Source of the DNA: Sipunculus nudus
Taxonomy: Eukaryota; Annelida; Sipuncula; Golfingiida; Sipunculidae
DNA: 64,000 nt
Reading direction: 5' to 3'
Assembly: GCA_026874595.1 (NCBI GenBank)
Contig: CM049315.1
Span: forward strand, 39,198,164 to 39,262,163
Position numbers and translations under genes: made by a program. Below are positions 12,401 through 22,255 of this stretch, one piece after another. Under the pieces are notes generated by a model. That model was not told the DNA's origin, did no database searches, and saw only the letters and a list, made by a program, of their open reading frames with translations. Numbering within the stretch: position 1 is the stretch's first letter; every line of letters starts with the position of its first letter.

Positions 12401-14850
12401 TCTAGCCCTTTCTTGGTTGTCTTGCAATCTGATATTAAATACAGTGTAAACCCTCTTCTTTATTTTCAGGATCTTAACGTTTTATGTGAATTTCAAAGAA
12501 ACGCTTGTTTGCCTATCTGTTGTGTGGCAGTTAAATACACTAAGTAATGCTCAAGTTTTACTGTTTTTCCTGTACGCAGTCAGAAGCGGTCTACTCAGAA
12601 CGTCAAAATAGAGTCTATCCGTCCAATTGAACCATGCTTTCAGAACTAGTAGGCAAGGCTTTACTTAATATCTGAAACGTGCAGAACTAGTGCCTTTTCT
12701 TATTTTAAAAATGTGTTCTTTATCTAATATTATCTTTCCGTTTACGTAATCGATCACATTACAAAAATTAGGATTTTCATTTATTGAAGTATCCCAGAAA
12801 CCTCAATAGGCGCCATGGTGTACGAGCCAGTTGAATCCCCAGTTAGCTGCACATTGTGTAATCATGTATGCACCAGATATAATAAAAGCTGACGCCATTT
12901 GAGCATAGTATTAATATTATTTATTTCCACATAAAATCGTTAAAGGTGCCCTTTCACCTACCTTTTGAAAAGAATTTATGTGATTGCTAACTTCCTCTGT
13001 GTATATATATTAAAGATTGAAGGGTAATTTTGCTTTTGGTTGTGAAGAGTTCTTACAACGCCTTCGTCAAGGATGTATGAACTTGTTTATCAACAACATG
13101 TTTGTTAACACAGCAATGTTGACAAACGGGAAAAACATGTAACCTACGGTGGTAGGTTGCATATGTGCGAAGGTAGAAAGGTCACTTGTTACAAAACGCC
13201 CTTATCTGACTTGCTGCCAGATGACCGTGTTGAATTTGTTTTATTTTGGCGGGCCCCCACATATTATAAAAACGTTGATATAAACAAAACAAGGAGCCTG
13301 TGGGCGGTGATATCCATGTTTTCTGGCCTATTTCCATGAAAGTTTTAAGGGATTACCATTAGTTTAAAAAGGTCATATAGATGATTGGGCCCCTTTTAAT
13401 TTTTTCCACCATATTTTTGAACGTCTCACTCATGGATGAAAGTGGAATGGTTACAATCCAGATTTGTATCACCTTAGCTCCACTTCTTTCACTTTATAGG
13501 AACTTATTTAACTTCTCTTTCAAACGATATATCAAATATCTTTATATATTTACGCGAGTTTCTTGTAGTGGAACGTGATGGATTCCCCGGAAGCAATAAG
13601 CCTCGGCCAAAAATAATTTATTTAATCCTGACAGATACAGAATACTTTTTTTTGGCTTACCAAGATTGAACTTTATTCATTTCTTTGGAAATCCACCTTT
13701 CTCGACGCAGACAAAGATCGAACTTTAGCAAAGCCCTCGGAAATCCTGTTCAAACTGTGGGGCACAGTTCTCATTTATCGGTTTTATGTGATTCTGGTCA
13801 CGGAATTTCATACAAAGTGATTTAAAATGTGTTTGTTATGTCCCTGCACTAAATGATACATTAAGAGGCAAAGCAAATTACACTTCCTTACATAGATGAA
13901 CTTGGCCTTGTGTTGGAACAGTTTTATCACTGAACTGGGTACCCCATATAAATATTTTGAATAATGAATAAATTAATCTTTAAATAATGTTCTCATCTCA
14001 TTCTTACCGCAGATAGGCACGTTACAAGCTTCGAATTCGATTTCCGGATTCAAGGTATAGCACCAGGGACCTTGAGGCGTGTTGGTCGGGTTCCTACAGA
14101 AGTTTGCTGCATCTTCCATAGTTTCATCTGGCAGATCCTGTGGCTGTACGCCATGGCTGTGCGGCGTTTGTCTGTCCCACCGCTGGCATGTCTCTCCTGA
14201 CTCAGTCACTGAGAGAGTTCCCGCATACTCTTTCCCTGTTAGAGTATATTTGCATCCACCTGCGAAAAGATAATGAATTTAACAGGGTATAACTCGCAGT
14301 GGACCCCTTATTGTGCAGTTTGTAAATGAAACATATTAAGGTAATTCTGTATTTGTGCTTTTCTTGATTACAGATTTCACCTAGGCACAGACCGTAAGTC
14401 ACTAATGCCAGTGAGCAAATAATTGAATTTTTATGCACCATATAATTGCGGCTGGAATGATTTGTAAACATTATGTTAAATTTCTGTAATACTTATATAA
14501 ACCATATATATATATATGTGTGTGTGTGTATAATTCATATGTTATACTTATATTATCAGGGGCGTCAATATAGGGGGGATGGGGGTATATATATACCCCC
14601 CACTTTTTGGCAAGGGGGGATGGCCAATGTTATCACCCCCCCCCCCCACTTTTCAGAGAATAATATTATAATATTGCAAATGAAATATATTAATAAATAG
14701 AATTGACGACTTTTCATCCATTTACTAAACAATGTTATTTCTAAACCTTGCTTTGAATTACAAAATAACTTATTTTCTAATTACAATATTATAAATATTT
14801 GAAATATGATTAAATATATATATATATAATCATATATAATATATATAGAT

Positions 14851-14893
<43 letters not shown>

Positions 14894-15288
14894 TAATAGG
14901 TCACTCAGAGACGCTGAAAAAGGAATATATGTGTGTGTGTGTATTTAAATATACAAAGCCATCCCCCCCCCACCCTGGAAGAAAAATTGACGCCACTGTA
15001 TATTATACTTATAAAATATACTTATATAAATATTATAAATATGACAGAGCATCGATATTTAATTAGAATCATGCGAACTAATGTTTATAATAGAATTTTA
15101 AAATTTCCAGGTCCATTTTTTCAAAGAGTACTGAAAAAAATGGGATTTTTTTTTCTCGAAAAATAGCAAGGCATGAGGATTAGTTATTATTAATTAAAGT
15201 GATTTTAATAGCAAGGCACGAGTTGGTGATGTATACTTACCCTGTTCGTTTGTTGAGCGGACGATGATAAATATACAAAACAGATTAC
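3739..15288 (-). CDS. Five-kringle, mucin-like type I transmembrane protein (5' end not found)
   Basis: Multi-exon cell-surface protein, rebuilt from splice sites. Supported exons in coding order: 15288-15241 (hydrophobic signal core), 14259-14008, 12428-12180 and 10792-10541 (kringles 1-3), 9599-9555 (linker), 9322-9071 and 7702-7451 (kringles 4-5), 7147-7118, 6996-5512 (Thr/Pro mucin), 5181-5125, 4903-4826, 4374-4345 (juxtamembrane mini-exons), 3934-3739 (transmembrane and basic tail). Every junction is phase 1 until the transmembrane exon, which leaves in phase 2. Kringles are disulfide-bonded modules that bind proteins or lysine-bearing ligands. The order of modules suggests an extracellular recognition head lifted off the membrane by a glycosylated stalk. 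No protease domain is seen, so a plasminogen-like protease is unlikely. The initiator-Met exon lies upstream of 15288 and was not identified; the tail may continue at 978-2265. The molecular function is unknown. Confidence 0.82.
4345..4374 (-). CDS. Juxtamembrane mini-exon 3 (30 nt)
   Basis: Acceptor TTTTCGTTCAG, donor GTGAAG, phase 1-1. It reads NRRFIMPAG and fuses in frame to the transmembrane exon through an Asp codon. Confidence 0.5.
4826..4903 (-). CDS. Juxtamembrane mini-exon 2 (78 nt)
   Basis: Acceptor TTTCTTTCAG with a strong pyrimidine tract, donor GTATGT, phase 1-1. It encodes 25 full codons starting WVKSSSINTYDNVTL, with an NVT sequon, and ends INQAEE. Confidence 0.6.
5125..5181 (-). 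CDS. Juxtamembrane mini-exon 1 (57 nt)
   Basis: Acceptor ATGTTTCAG, donor GTGAGT, phase 1-1. It reads VNDTIKSHISSKDEKADY, is charged and non-repetitive, and contains an N-glycosylation sequon (NDT). It joins the mucin exon in frame through a Glu codon. Confidence 0.6.
5512..6996 (-). CDS. Mucin-like Thr/Pro repeat exon
   Basis: A single 1485-nt exon, phase 1-1, acceptor TTATTCAG, donor GTAAGT. It encodes about 495 residues made largely of imperfect repeats of the type TTTPEPTTTP with variants (TTTPIATTT, TTTSEPS). Such Thr/Ser/Pro tracts are dense O-glycosylation targets and form stiff extended stalks in mucins. The repeats are most regular in the first half and decay toward the membrane side. 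The opposite strand also stays open as a Val/Gly-rich frame because of the repeat, but that is a shadow. Repeat number is likely polymorphic. Confidence 0.88.
7118..7147 (-). CDS. 30-nt mini-exon between kringle 5 and mucin exon
   Basis: Acceptor TTGATGCAG, donor GTAAGC, exactly 30 nt, phase 1-1. It reads LTEKLITTS and keeps frame from kringle 5 into the mucin exon, beginning the Thr/Ser-rich stalk. Confidence 0.6.
7451..7702 (-). CDS. Kringle 5 exon
   Basis: A 252-nt exon, phase 1-1, acceptor TTCCGCAG, donor GTGAGT. Six cysteines, with KCQWWN, NYCRNPTKN, GPWCFTTDT, RWDFC and DIPSC. TCQxW is changed to KCQWW. It is the kringle nearest the mucin stalk. Confidence 0.9.
8976..9029. repeat. (TA)n microsatellite
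   Basis: TA repeat in the kringle gene, intron after kringle 4, with one interruption. Confidence 0.85.
9071..9322 (-). CDS. Kringle 4 exon
   Basis: A 252-nt exon, phase 1-1, acceptor CTCGCAG, donor GTATGT. Six cysteines, with TCQRWDFQYPH, NYCRNPD, GPWCFT and CQIKAC. The residue before the fifth Cys region is RRETC rather than the typical RWExC. A (TA)n microsatellite begins about 40 bases beyond the donor. Confidence 0.9.
9443..9475. repeat. (TA)n microsatellite
   Basis: TA repeat in the kringle gene between the linker exon and kringle 4. Confidence 0.85.
9555..9599 (-). CDS. Inter-kringle linker mini-exon
   Basis: A 45-nt candidate exon, phase 1-1, with donor ACAG then GTATGT and acceptor AACCAG. 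It reads FKKITTEVFDGDIT and would join kringles 3 and 4 in frame. The pyrimidine tract is poor, so this rests on phase fit and the good donor. Confidence 0.45.
10541..10792 (-). CDS. Kringle 3 exon (no internal start codon, easily missed)
   Basis: A 252-nt exon, phase 1-1, acceptor TTTCAG, donor GTAAGC. Translation gives CHSDPIGEGYLGN, then TCQSW, SPHAHEY, NKCRNPSND, GPWCYT and CSVPSC, so all six kringle cysteines are present. The Trp near the fifth Cys is replaced (VEKEGC). The exon has no Met near its start, so an ATG-based ORF scan shows only antisense shadows here. Confidence 0.88.
12180..12428 (-). CDS. Kringle 2 exon
   Basis: A 249-nt exon, one codon shorter than the other four, phase 1-1, with acceptor ATATCAG and donor GTAAGG. 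It has six cysteines with TCQAWA, FPHPSA, NYCRT, PWCYTTDP and RWENC, close to the canonical kringle pattern. NYCRT replaces the usual NYCRNP. Confidence 0.9.
14008..14259 (-). CDS. Kringle 1 exon
   Basis: A 252-nt exon, phase 1-1, flanked by TTCGCAG and GTAAGA. It encodes a complete kringle with six cysteines. Landmarks are TCQRWD, HSHG, NFCRNP, GPWCYT and the closing CNVPIC. The Trp usually found before the fifth Cys is replaced (IEFEAC), so ligand binding by this copy could differ. The donor lies directly after the last Cys codon plus one base. Confidence 0.9.
14557..14998. mobile_element. Non-autonomous hAT-type MITE, 442 bp
   Basis: The ends are CAGGGGCGTCAAT and ATTGACGCCACTG, near-perfect terminal inverted repeats. 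They are flanked on both sides by the same 8-bp target duplication, TATATTAT (14549-14556 and 14999-15006). An 8-bp duplication with CAGGGG-type ends is the hAT signature. There is no transposase ORF. The inside holds C/G runs and a (TA)n tract. It sits in the intron between the signal exon and kringle 1. Confidence 0.85.
15241..15288 (-). CDS. Signal-peptide core exon of kringle gene
   Basis: A 48-nt exon, phase 1 in and phase 1 out, preceded by TTTTAG and followed by GTAAGT. It reads NLFCIFIIVRSTNEQ, a hydrophobic run followed by polar residues, as in the core and end of a signal peptide. It joins kringle 1 through a Gly codon. The start codon must be in an exon further upstream that I could not find. 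Confidence 0.65.
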
Positions 15289-17119
15289 CTAAAATATAAT
15301 AGGAATGTACATATTTATATATATGGAATTTGAAATATTGAACAGCATATTATATTTTTACAATGGTTATTGTGATGAACATTAGATGGTATCGATGATA
15401 CATAAGTAGAAGTGAAAGGAAACAAAAAGCATGAAAATAAAGTAGAAGAAAAGTAGTTGTGGAGCGTGAGTATAGTAATAAGCATGTCTGACTCCTAACT
15501 GTTTGCACCTAGAGCTGATGGTTCGAACATGCCATAACAGGTGTCCTGCAAGATAGACAAATATATTGTCAGATGTCATTTGGGGACAGAGGCGGAAAAA
15601 GGGCCGATTCAAAAACGTAACGACAATTAAATAACGATAATCACTTGATCATTTACAAAATAAAATAGGTAAGAATACGCATACTTCCAAACACATCGAT
15701 TTTGTATTGTGTATTTGTTAGTGTTCAAGTTACACTTGAAATTCTTGCCACTGCATTGTTAAGTTGCCAACACGTTGATCGCCGTGATCGTTTCAGCCAG
15801 CCGGTACATGGATTACAGTTTGACTGCGTTCGTCGCGTGTGGACCTGAATATCTCACGCTGATTGGCTGAGCTAGAGATACATTTTTAAACCGGCTTGCT
15901 TTGAAAAGCGATGGGCTGATAAACGGTAACACCCTGGCTCACTGAGGCTGAGGGTTATATATAGTGTTGAAAGTCTTGCCGTACTCAAAATAGCCGAGTA
16001 CCTAAACATATTAAGACTGATTAAATGGGAATATAAATAGCAAGCTGGAAGCCCACAATAGGCGGCTACTAAATAACTATGTTGGTTTTGAAAAAGATTC
16101 TGGGAACCCAACCCCCCCCCCTCCCAATAATTACTTCTCACGTCACTGGGAAAAACCGTCAGCAAGGCGGTGATGTGTGGCGCTGACTGTCCGACACGGC
16201 CCGAGTTTACCAGTCGAAGAGGGTCAGAGTATGGTAATTAGTTATATAAGTTGCCGCGAGGTGGCAGTACCGACAATAAGTGCGATACAGTGAGGGAACG
16301 CTTGATTTCTCTGTCAGAGGCAACAATTAAGGGCCATAATTTCATAGACTGGGCCAGTCTAGGCGAATCAGCGTTTTGCAAACAGCGTTTTGGAACTAGT
16401 AGCCTTTCCCCTAACGCACATATGCAACCAAAGAACTTTGCTTACACTACTGTGTTTACAAACAACTTGTACATAGACAAGTTCATACAACACCGACGGG
16501 GCATTATAAAAATTTTTTCACCTAAAGTTCATAAATTTGTACGCAGAGTTATGAAAATATTATCTATAGAAAAGGAAGGTGAATAGCTCGCTTTAAGAGG
16601 GCCTGCTTGCCTCCTCTTTTTTTCCGCTTTTATTTTTTGTTAATTTTGTTTTAATCATTTATTTACGGACACTCCCAACACACTTGTTTACCTATCCCAG
16701 CGAGTTGACCCCCCCCCCCCCCCCTCCCAGTTTCAGAGATCATTTATCTGCCATTGAGAGCTGGTTTCAGGTGCCTAGAACAGGTGGTGCCAGAAGTTAA
16801 ATCACCCGGTATGGGAAAAACTTTGGGCTTAACTATGTGAAAAGATTCATGCATTATTTTCTTTATTAAAAAAGATGTGAATATTGAGAAAATCATGCAA
16901 GTACACCCGTAAGCCAAATACACCAATATATCTTGATCATAGCGACAATTTGTTAGAAATCTGTTTGGATCTGGATTTATCCGGGTGGAAATCTAGAAGG
17001 CAGCTCCCCTGCCTGAATGGATGAAACCGACTTGTTGAGAGTTTAATTAAGTAGTTTCCCACTTTCCCACCAGATGGCCCCAATGTCAGACATTTTATTA
17101 ATTAGCTCAAAGTTGATCG

Positions 17120-17770
17120 CTCGGCGTTACGTCGTTTAAATTCTGAGTCACATATATCGCACACCACATATACGTAAGGTCTACGACAGAAAATTGGGGA
17201 AATTCCTCGGATAGTCGTGGACGTGTCATACGAAATTCAGGTGATTTGCGACGGAAAAAAACTGTCGTAGACCTAAGTCGTAGAATTTTGAACATGTAAC
17301 ATTATTTTCGCCGTGGAAGGTTATTCTTTACGTCAGGCCGATCCCGGAGGTCTGTTGTACGTTGTTACGATAAACCTACGACTTTCGTTCGATTAATTTG
17401 GTTATCTAGGCCCTAAGAATCATAGGACTTTACAACGACAGCCCAACGATTGCCGCACGTTTTACCTATGACGGCTCTATGAATATTCTTCCGTTGTAGG
17501 TGATGCCTTCGACCGCCGTAGATTTATCTAAGGACTATTATTCTATCTTTCGGATGTCAGAGGAAGAGCGTACGATTAGACTTAGACATCGCTGACCAAG
17601 TTTCCAACGCCCGTCATACAACAACTATTTTATATGTGAACGCTTACACGAAACTGTAAAAATAAAACCTTCCCCGTACCTAAGACGATCCCATTTGTCG
17701 AAGCCCTGATGAAATCGTACGACACTCAAAATCGTAGGTTGTTTGTGATTTATGCTTGATCATAACGACC
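17120..17770. repeat. Degenerate inverted-repeat zone rich in TCGTAG/CTACGA
   Basis: Many copies of TCGTAG or its complement occur here, unlike the AT-rich flanks. Exact 13-bp arms AGGTCTACGACAG (from about 17177) and CTGTCGTAGACCT (from about 17263) can pair as a stem. It looks like a decayed foldback element; its limits are approximate. Confidence 0.4.
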
Positions 17771-18575
17771 CAGCCGCTACAATAACTGCCAAATAAACTG
17801 TTTAGATAACGTACAGGAGTATGACACCGAATTTGTTGGGGGTCAAGCATATTTCATAAGTTTATTCTTTCATTTTTTTTATATCTATCTCCTTAATCCA
17901 CTTCTCTCTCTCTCTCTCTCTCTCAAACACACAAGCATATTCACAGGGGCTCATTTACTGAAAGGTCTTTCAATTTTACTGGGCTTCTTAACTAAGTGCA
18001 TCAAAAATACTGATATTTTGTGTTTCATATTTTAATAGGTTTTAAAATTGCTGGACAGTTGATAATTGATTAGAGGCCCAATTAACCAGACGTAATGAAA
18101 CGTTACCTGTTATACGATGCATGGCCGCAAGGTCTATCATTAACTTCTGACCAAGATACACCCTTCCTGTTGATTCAAAAATATAGGATAACGACCTATA
18201 AACCGCAAAATAAAACAAAGACAGTCAATACATCGTTAGAAAAAACATTTATCATTGTCGACAACGGATGGGCTATACACAGAGAAGACAGTGTGAAAAA
18301 GGAGTGTCTTTCAAACGTGAAACCCATATTATTATCTGGAACAGTTCACCGCCTATCTCAAGTCAGCTTTTGATAAGCAAATATAAATGTATACAGATTC
18401 AGCATTGATGATTGGCATGTACAAATGAGCCCCTAATGGAATTCATTGTGTTGCATTCAGAGCGTGTATTGATTTTATTTGCATGGCAGCTTTAATTACA
18501 TGCAGGATAGTTCTTTAGGTGTATGAAGTATGAAGGCTCTATCGTTCCTCCACAATCGGATTTATTCAACACCTT

Positions 18576-18579
<4 letters not shown>

Positions 18580-18637
<58 letters not shown>
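18580..18637. repeat. (TA)n microsatellite
   Basis: About 29 uninterrupted TA dinucleotides in intergenic sequence. Confidence 0.9.
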
Positions 18638-18641
<4 letters not shown>

Positions 18642-21600
18642 CAACTTAATAAAACATTACATAATTATTTTGAGCAAATGACGCCTCAAATTAACCTGGA
18701 TGATAAAATTAACACCTGCATATAAAGAAAGCTCCGCTTAAATGAAACCTTTTTATCAAAAGTTTCGCTCAAATTGGTTATTTCATAGGTCTGTTTCGAT
18801 CGTGACTTTACCGATTTCAAGTGGATTTACGTTGGTAATACAATCATAATGCCACTGGATATTAGTTTTCAATCTCACATTAGACCGTAGCTGTAAAAAA
18901 AAAAAGACTCAGTTGGTAGTTATATTGGGCTGTGACGCTAGTACGCTGGTGTGGACTCTCAGGTGTCTCAAGTGTCAAAGTGGCGCTAATTAGACCGGCA
19001 CTTACCAAAAAAATCAAAAGATGAACAGAAGATCAAGAAGCCAACAACCTTAGTTGTCTGTGGTTAAAGTCGTATTTGAATGACTCTTCATGCCCATTTA
19101 TTTAATAGCAGATCCCCCCTCTCCACACACACAATCCAATGGTATTTTGTGTAGTAATTATAATATACTAATAATCAGATTTTCAAGATTAAAGGTACTG
19201 ATCATTTTATGGCAATGTCAGGAACCGAACACTCAGTGTCCAATGGACATTATGGTTAGTAATAATGATATACATTCGAACCTTTATAATGTGGGCATCC
19301 TTGGGACAGGACCAAAGTGTCCACTTTATAGAGGTGCCAACTATATGGAGGTAATGGCCAGCACATAGAGTGCTCCCCCACTAGTATGATATATTGCCAT
19401 AATTACTCATGTTTTGAGATTTCTTAATTAACTTATTTCATGTGTCATCTCTCTTTATTTAATGATATGTTTTTCAGTGACAATTTATTTTTAATTATCA
19501 AGACATTTTTGAGAAAATATGTATTTTCTGATAATAAAATACACAAGTAAAAAAGCAAAGACAGTACGTCACCAATCTAAATACTATCATTTTAAGAAAA
19601 CATTCTATATCAAGTTGACAAGTAAGTTAAACAAAAACATTTATCCAGTCACTGGAAGTCCATAAAACATTTGAAATGTGTGATACACTTTGAATGAATG
19701 TGTTAAATTGTCACAATTCTTATTTCTTGGTGAATAAGTCTGTGAATGTAGATTGTTTGGAGCAAAGTGTACGTTGCAGCTTTGCATTTGCTTTTTCATA
19801 AAGTCCAGGTTGAACACCATTTAAACAGTATGAATCGTCATGTAACAACTATTAAATTACACTGCCATGGTCTAGTGGGCATGTACCTGACTACCTGTGA
19901 TGGGCCAGGGGGGGCATTTATCTGTGTCACCTCATCACGGGGTTTTAATTGGGTGAATGAGAAGGGATTCCTTCCACTCTTGGTAGCCCAACAAACAAAC
20001 TATTAATTAATTAGCACAGGATAATCTAGTTTGTGGTGATCTCTGACTTGAGCCGGTGCATGTATATTAATCTAATTAGTATGCATGCATCCCAAGCTAA
20101 GTCTTGAGTCAAGTAGATTATAATCATTATTATGCAATGTTCACTTTTACACCTCTAAATTTGGTTAATTTGTTTTGATTTTTATTTTTAATTATTAAGA
20201 ATATTAATTATTATTAATAAATAATTAAGAATTAATATTATCTTAATAACTTAAAAGCGCTATAAAAGAAGGCTTACCAAGTGGCTGTAAGGAGACAGTT
20301 CAACCTTGAACATCCGTGAAATGCCGACATTAGCTCTGGAAAACTGCCCACACAGAATATAGAGGTGCCCTCATTAGCTAAACATAATAAAGAGAAGAAA
20401 AACGGGACTGCCCAAAAGTGCCAACTTTATAGAGGTGCCCATTAGGGGAGGTTCCACTGTACTAATAAACAGATTTTCAAGATTAAAGGTTTTGATCATT
20501 TTATGTCAATAATAGGAACCGAACACTCAGTGTCATGCGCCGTCGACAGGTGTCACCATAGTTGCATGAGAAAGGTCTATCCTTTTACCAAAAGATAAGT
20601 TTATTTTAACTCTCTTTGTTGTAAAAAAATTATTAGTAATATAAAGTGTGCACCTTCTCATACGTCCATCAATGCCTAAAAATGTATAAAAAATGTATTT
20701 AGGAATACCATCACGCCAAAGATAATGTCAGACATATAGCCACCATGCATTAATTCCGTACATAGGTTTCAAACATACAGGTGCATCACCAACCAGTTAT
20801 TTATAATACCTATGTATGATCTACACCTCACGATGATGCAATATTGTACTACATATAACTATTTAATTACTTATGTATTCCTATCATTTCAATGTGTTTA
20901 TTTCATTCTTAATTGTGTATATTTACATATTATATGTTACCATATGTATTTATTTGATTCCCATCCCTGTTTATATCATTACCATATTCGTTATATAACG
21001 CAGTGATTGAACCTATCAGTATAAGGATGATACGATCAGCTTATGGATGGGGTCTTGTTTTCTAAATATATATTTTCCCATTACCCGAAGCGACTGTTTA
21101 GGTACATATTGGCACACTGCTAACTGCATGTATACGTGTGCAAGCGAGACAGAGTTATGCGGTCGGCCGTTTGTTGGAGCATATCCATTAATAAATAACA
21201 TGTCGCATAGTTTTTACTAACTGTAAAGATGGAGCTATTTGAGAATAATTAATTACGCCTCACTTGCTGTAGCGCCGTGCTTAACACCGGTATGCTAACC
21301 ATGTGAATCACTTATATCGTTAATGCGTCACTGCTGTGCATAATACATTATTTAGGCGAATATCAATTGTTCTACCGTGCCAATAACAAAATATGAGACG
21401 TAAGAACAATATCACAATATCTGAAACATAATTCATTCAACTTTTTTTTTTATTCCTACATTTACTATTTTGGTACAGCCTAAAGACAGCATTTTCCCTG
21501 TGTCTGGGGTCCTATAGTTATACCCTGTTTACATCATTAAATTTTGCCAATACATGTAAATAAAAATTAAGCTTTGGTTTGAAGCAGTGAATATGACAAT

Positions 21601-22255
21601 GGGAAATAAGTATACATTGTATAGAACTGGGACTGGATGCATGAGATATATGTCCAGTTGCTGATTTTTTACAATTTCGCGATAAGTTAAGATATTCATT
21701 TACAAAAATATGGACAGCTTATGTTAAGAATATACAGTAATATCTAATATTATCTATCAGAATTTTCGAACAAACCAATGGTGTCTTGAATAAACAATGT
21801 TCATCCATTCCATTTTAATAGACAGATCCAGAAATAATTCTAGACATTGAAAACAGTAGCCTCGTTGCGGGGGCTTTATAACCTATTAAATACATGTACA
21901 TACGATTTACTTATATAAGCATAATGATATGGTCAAAAGAGATAGTATTTTCTAGTCTCTAGTTAACTGTAAGCATTTGATATCGAGATAAATTAATTAT
22001 TGAAAACAATAAGATTACTGACTAGATGGTATTAACAAGCGGCTAAGGTTTTGTTATAACTAGTCATTACCAAAAACCGATACCAGGCTATATCATGTAT
22101 CTGATCATTTAGAATGCAGTCAAGGGACACCAAGTTTTTACCCCCATATGACATAAAGTTGTCCAGTGGAAAATACGATAGTGTACATATTGATATGAAA
22201 CATTCATCATTATTCAGCACAGGCTTCCTTTGGTGAACACAAAGGTTTATTATAT

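Larger units (their letters stand above)
15289..22255. other. Long intergenic stretch without a supportable gene
   Basis: Short ORFs occur (for example 16251-16586 and 18095-18373), but none has recognisable domains or convincing splice context. The region holds a CpG-richer inverted-repeat zone at about 17120-17770, a (CT)n tract near 17903, a long (TA)n tract at 18580-18637, and a pair of about 75-bp direct repeats at 19166-19240 and 20459-20534. The promoter and first exon of the kringle gene should lie at its left edge. Confidence 0.45.

Noticed and set aside
16251-16586. 111-aa plus-strand ORF
   Set aside because: No recognisable domain, no splice context, no paralogue in the window. 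A short resemblance of its first bases to GH10 exon 6 (AGT.CCGACAATAAG) is too brief to mean homology.
18095-18373. 92-aa plus-strand ORF
   Set aside because: Length is within chance expectation for 64 kb and no motif is visible.
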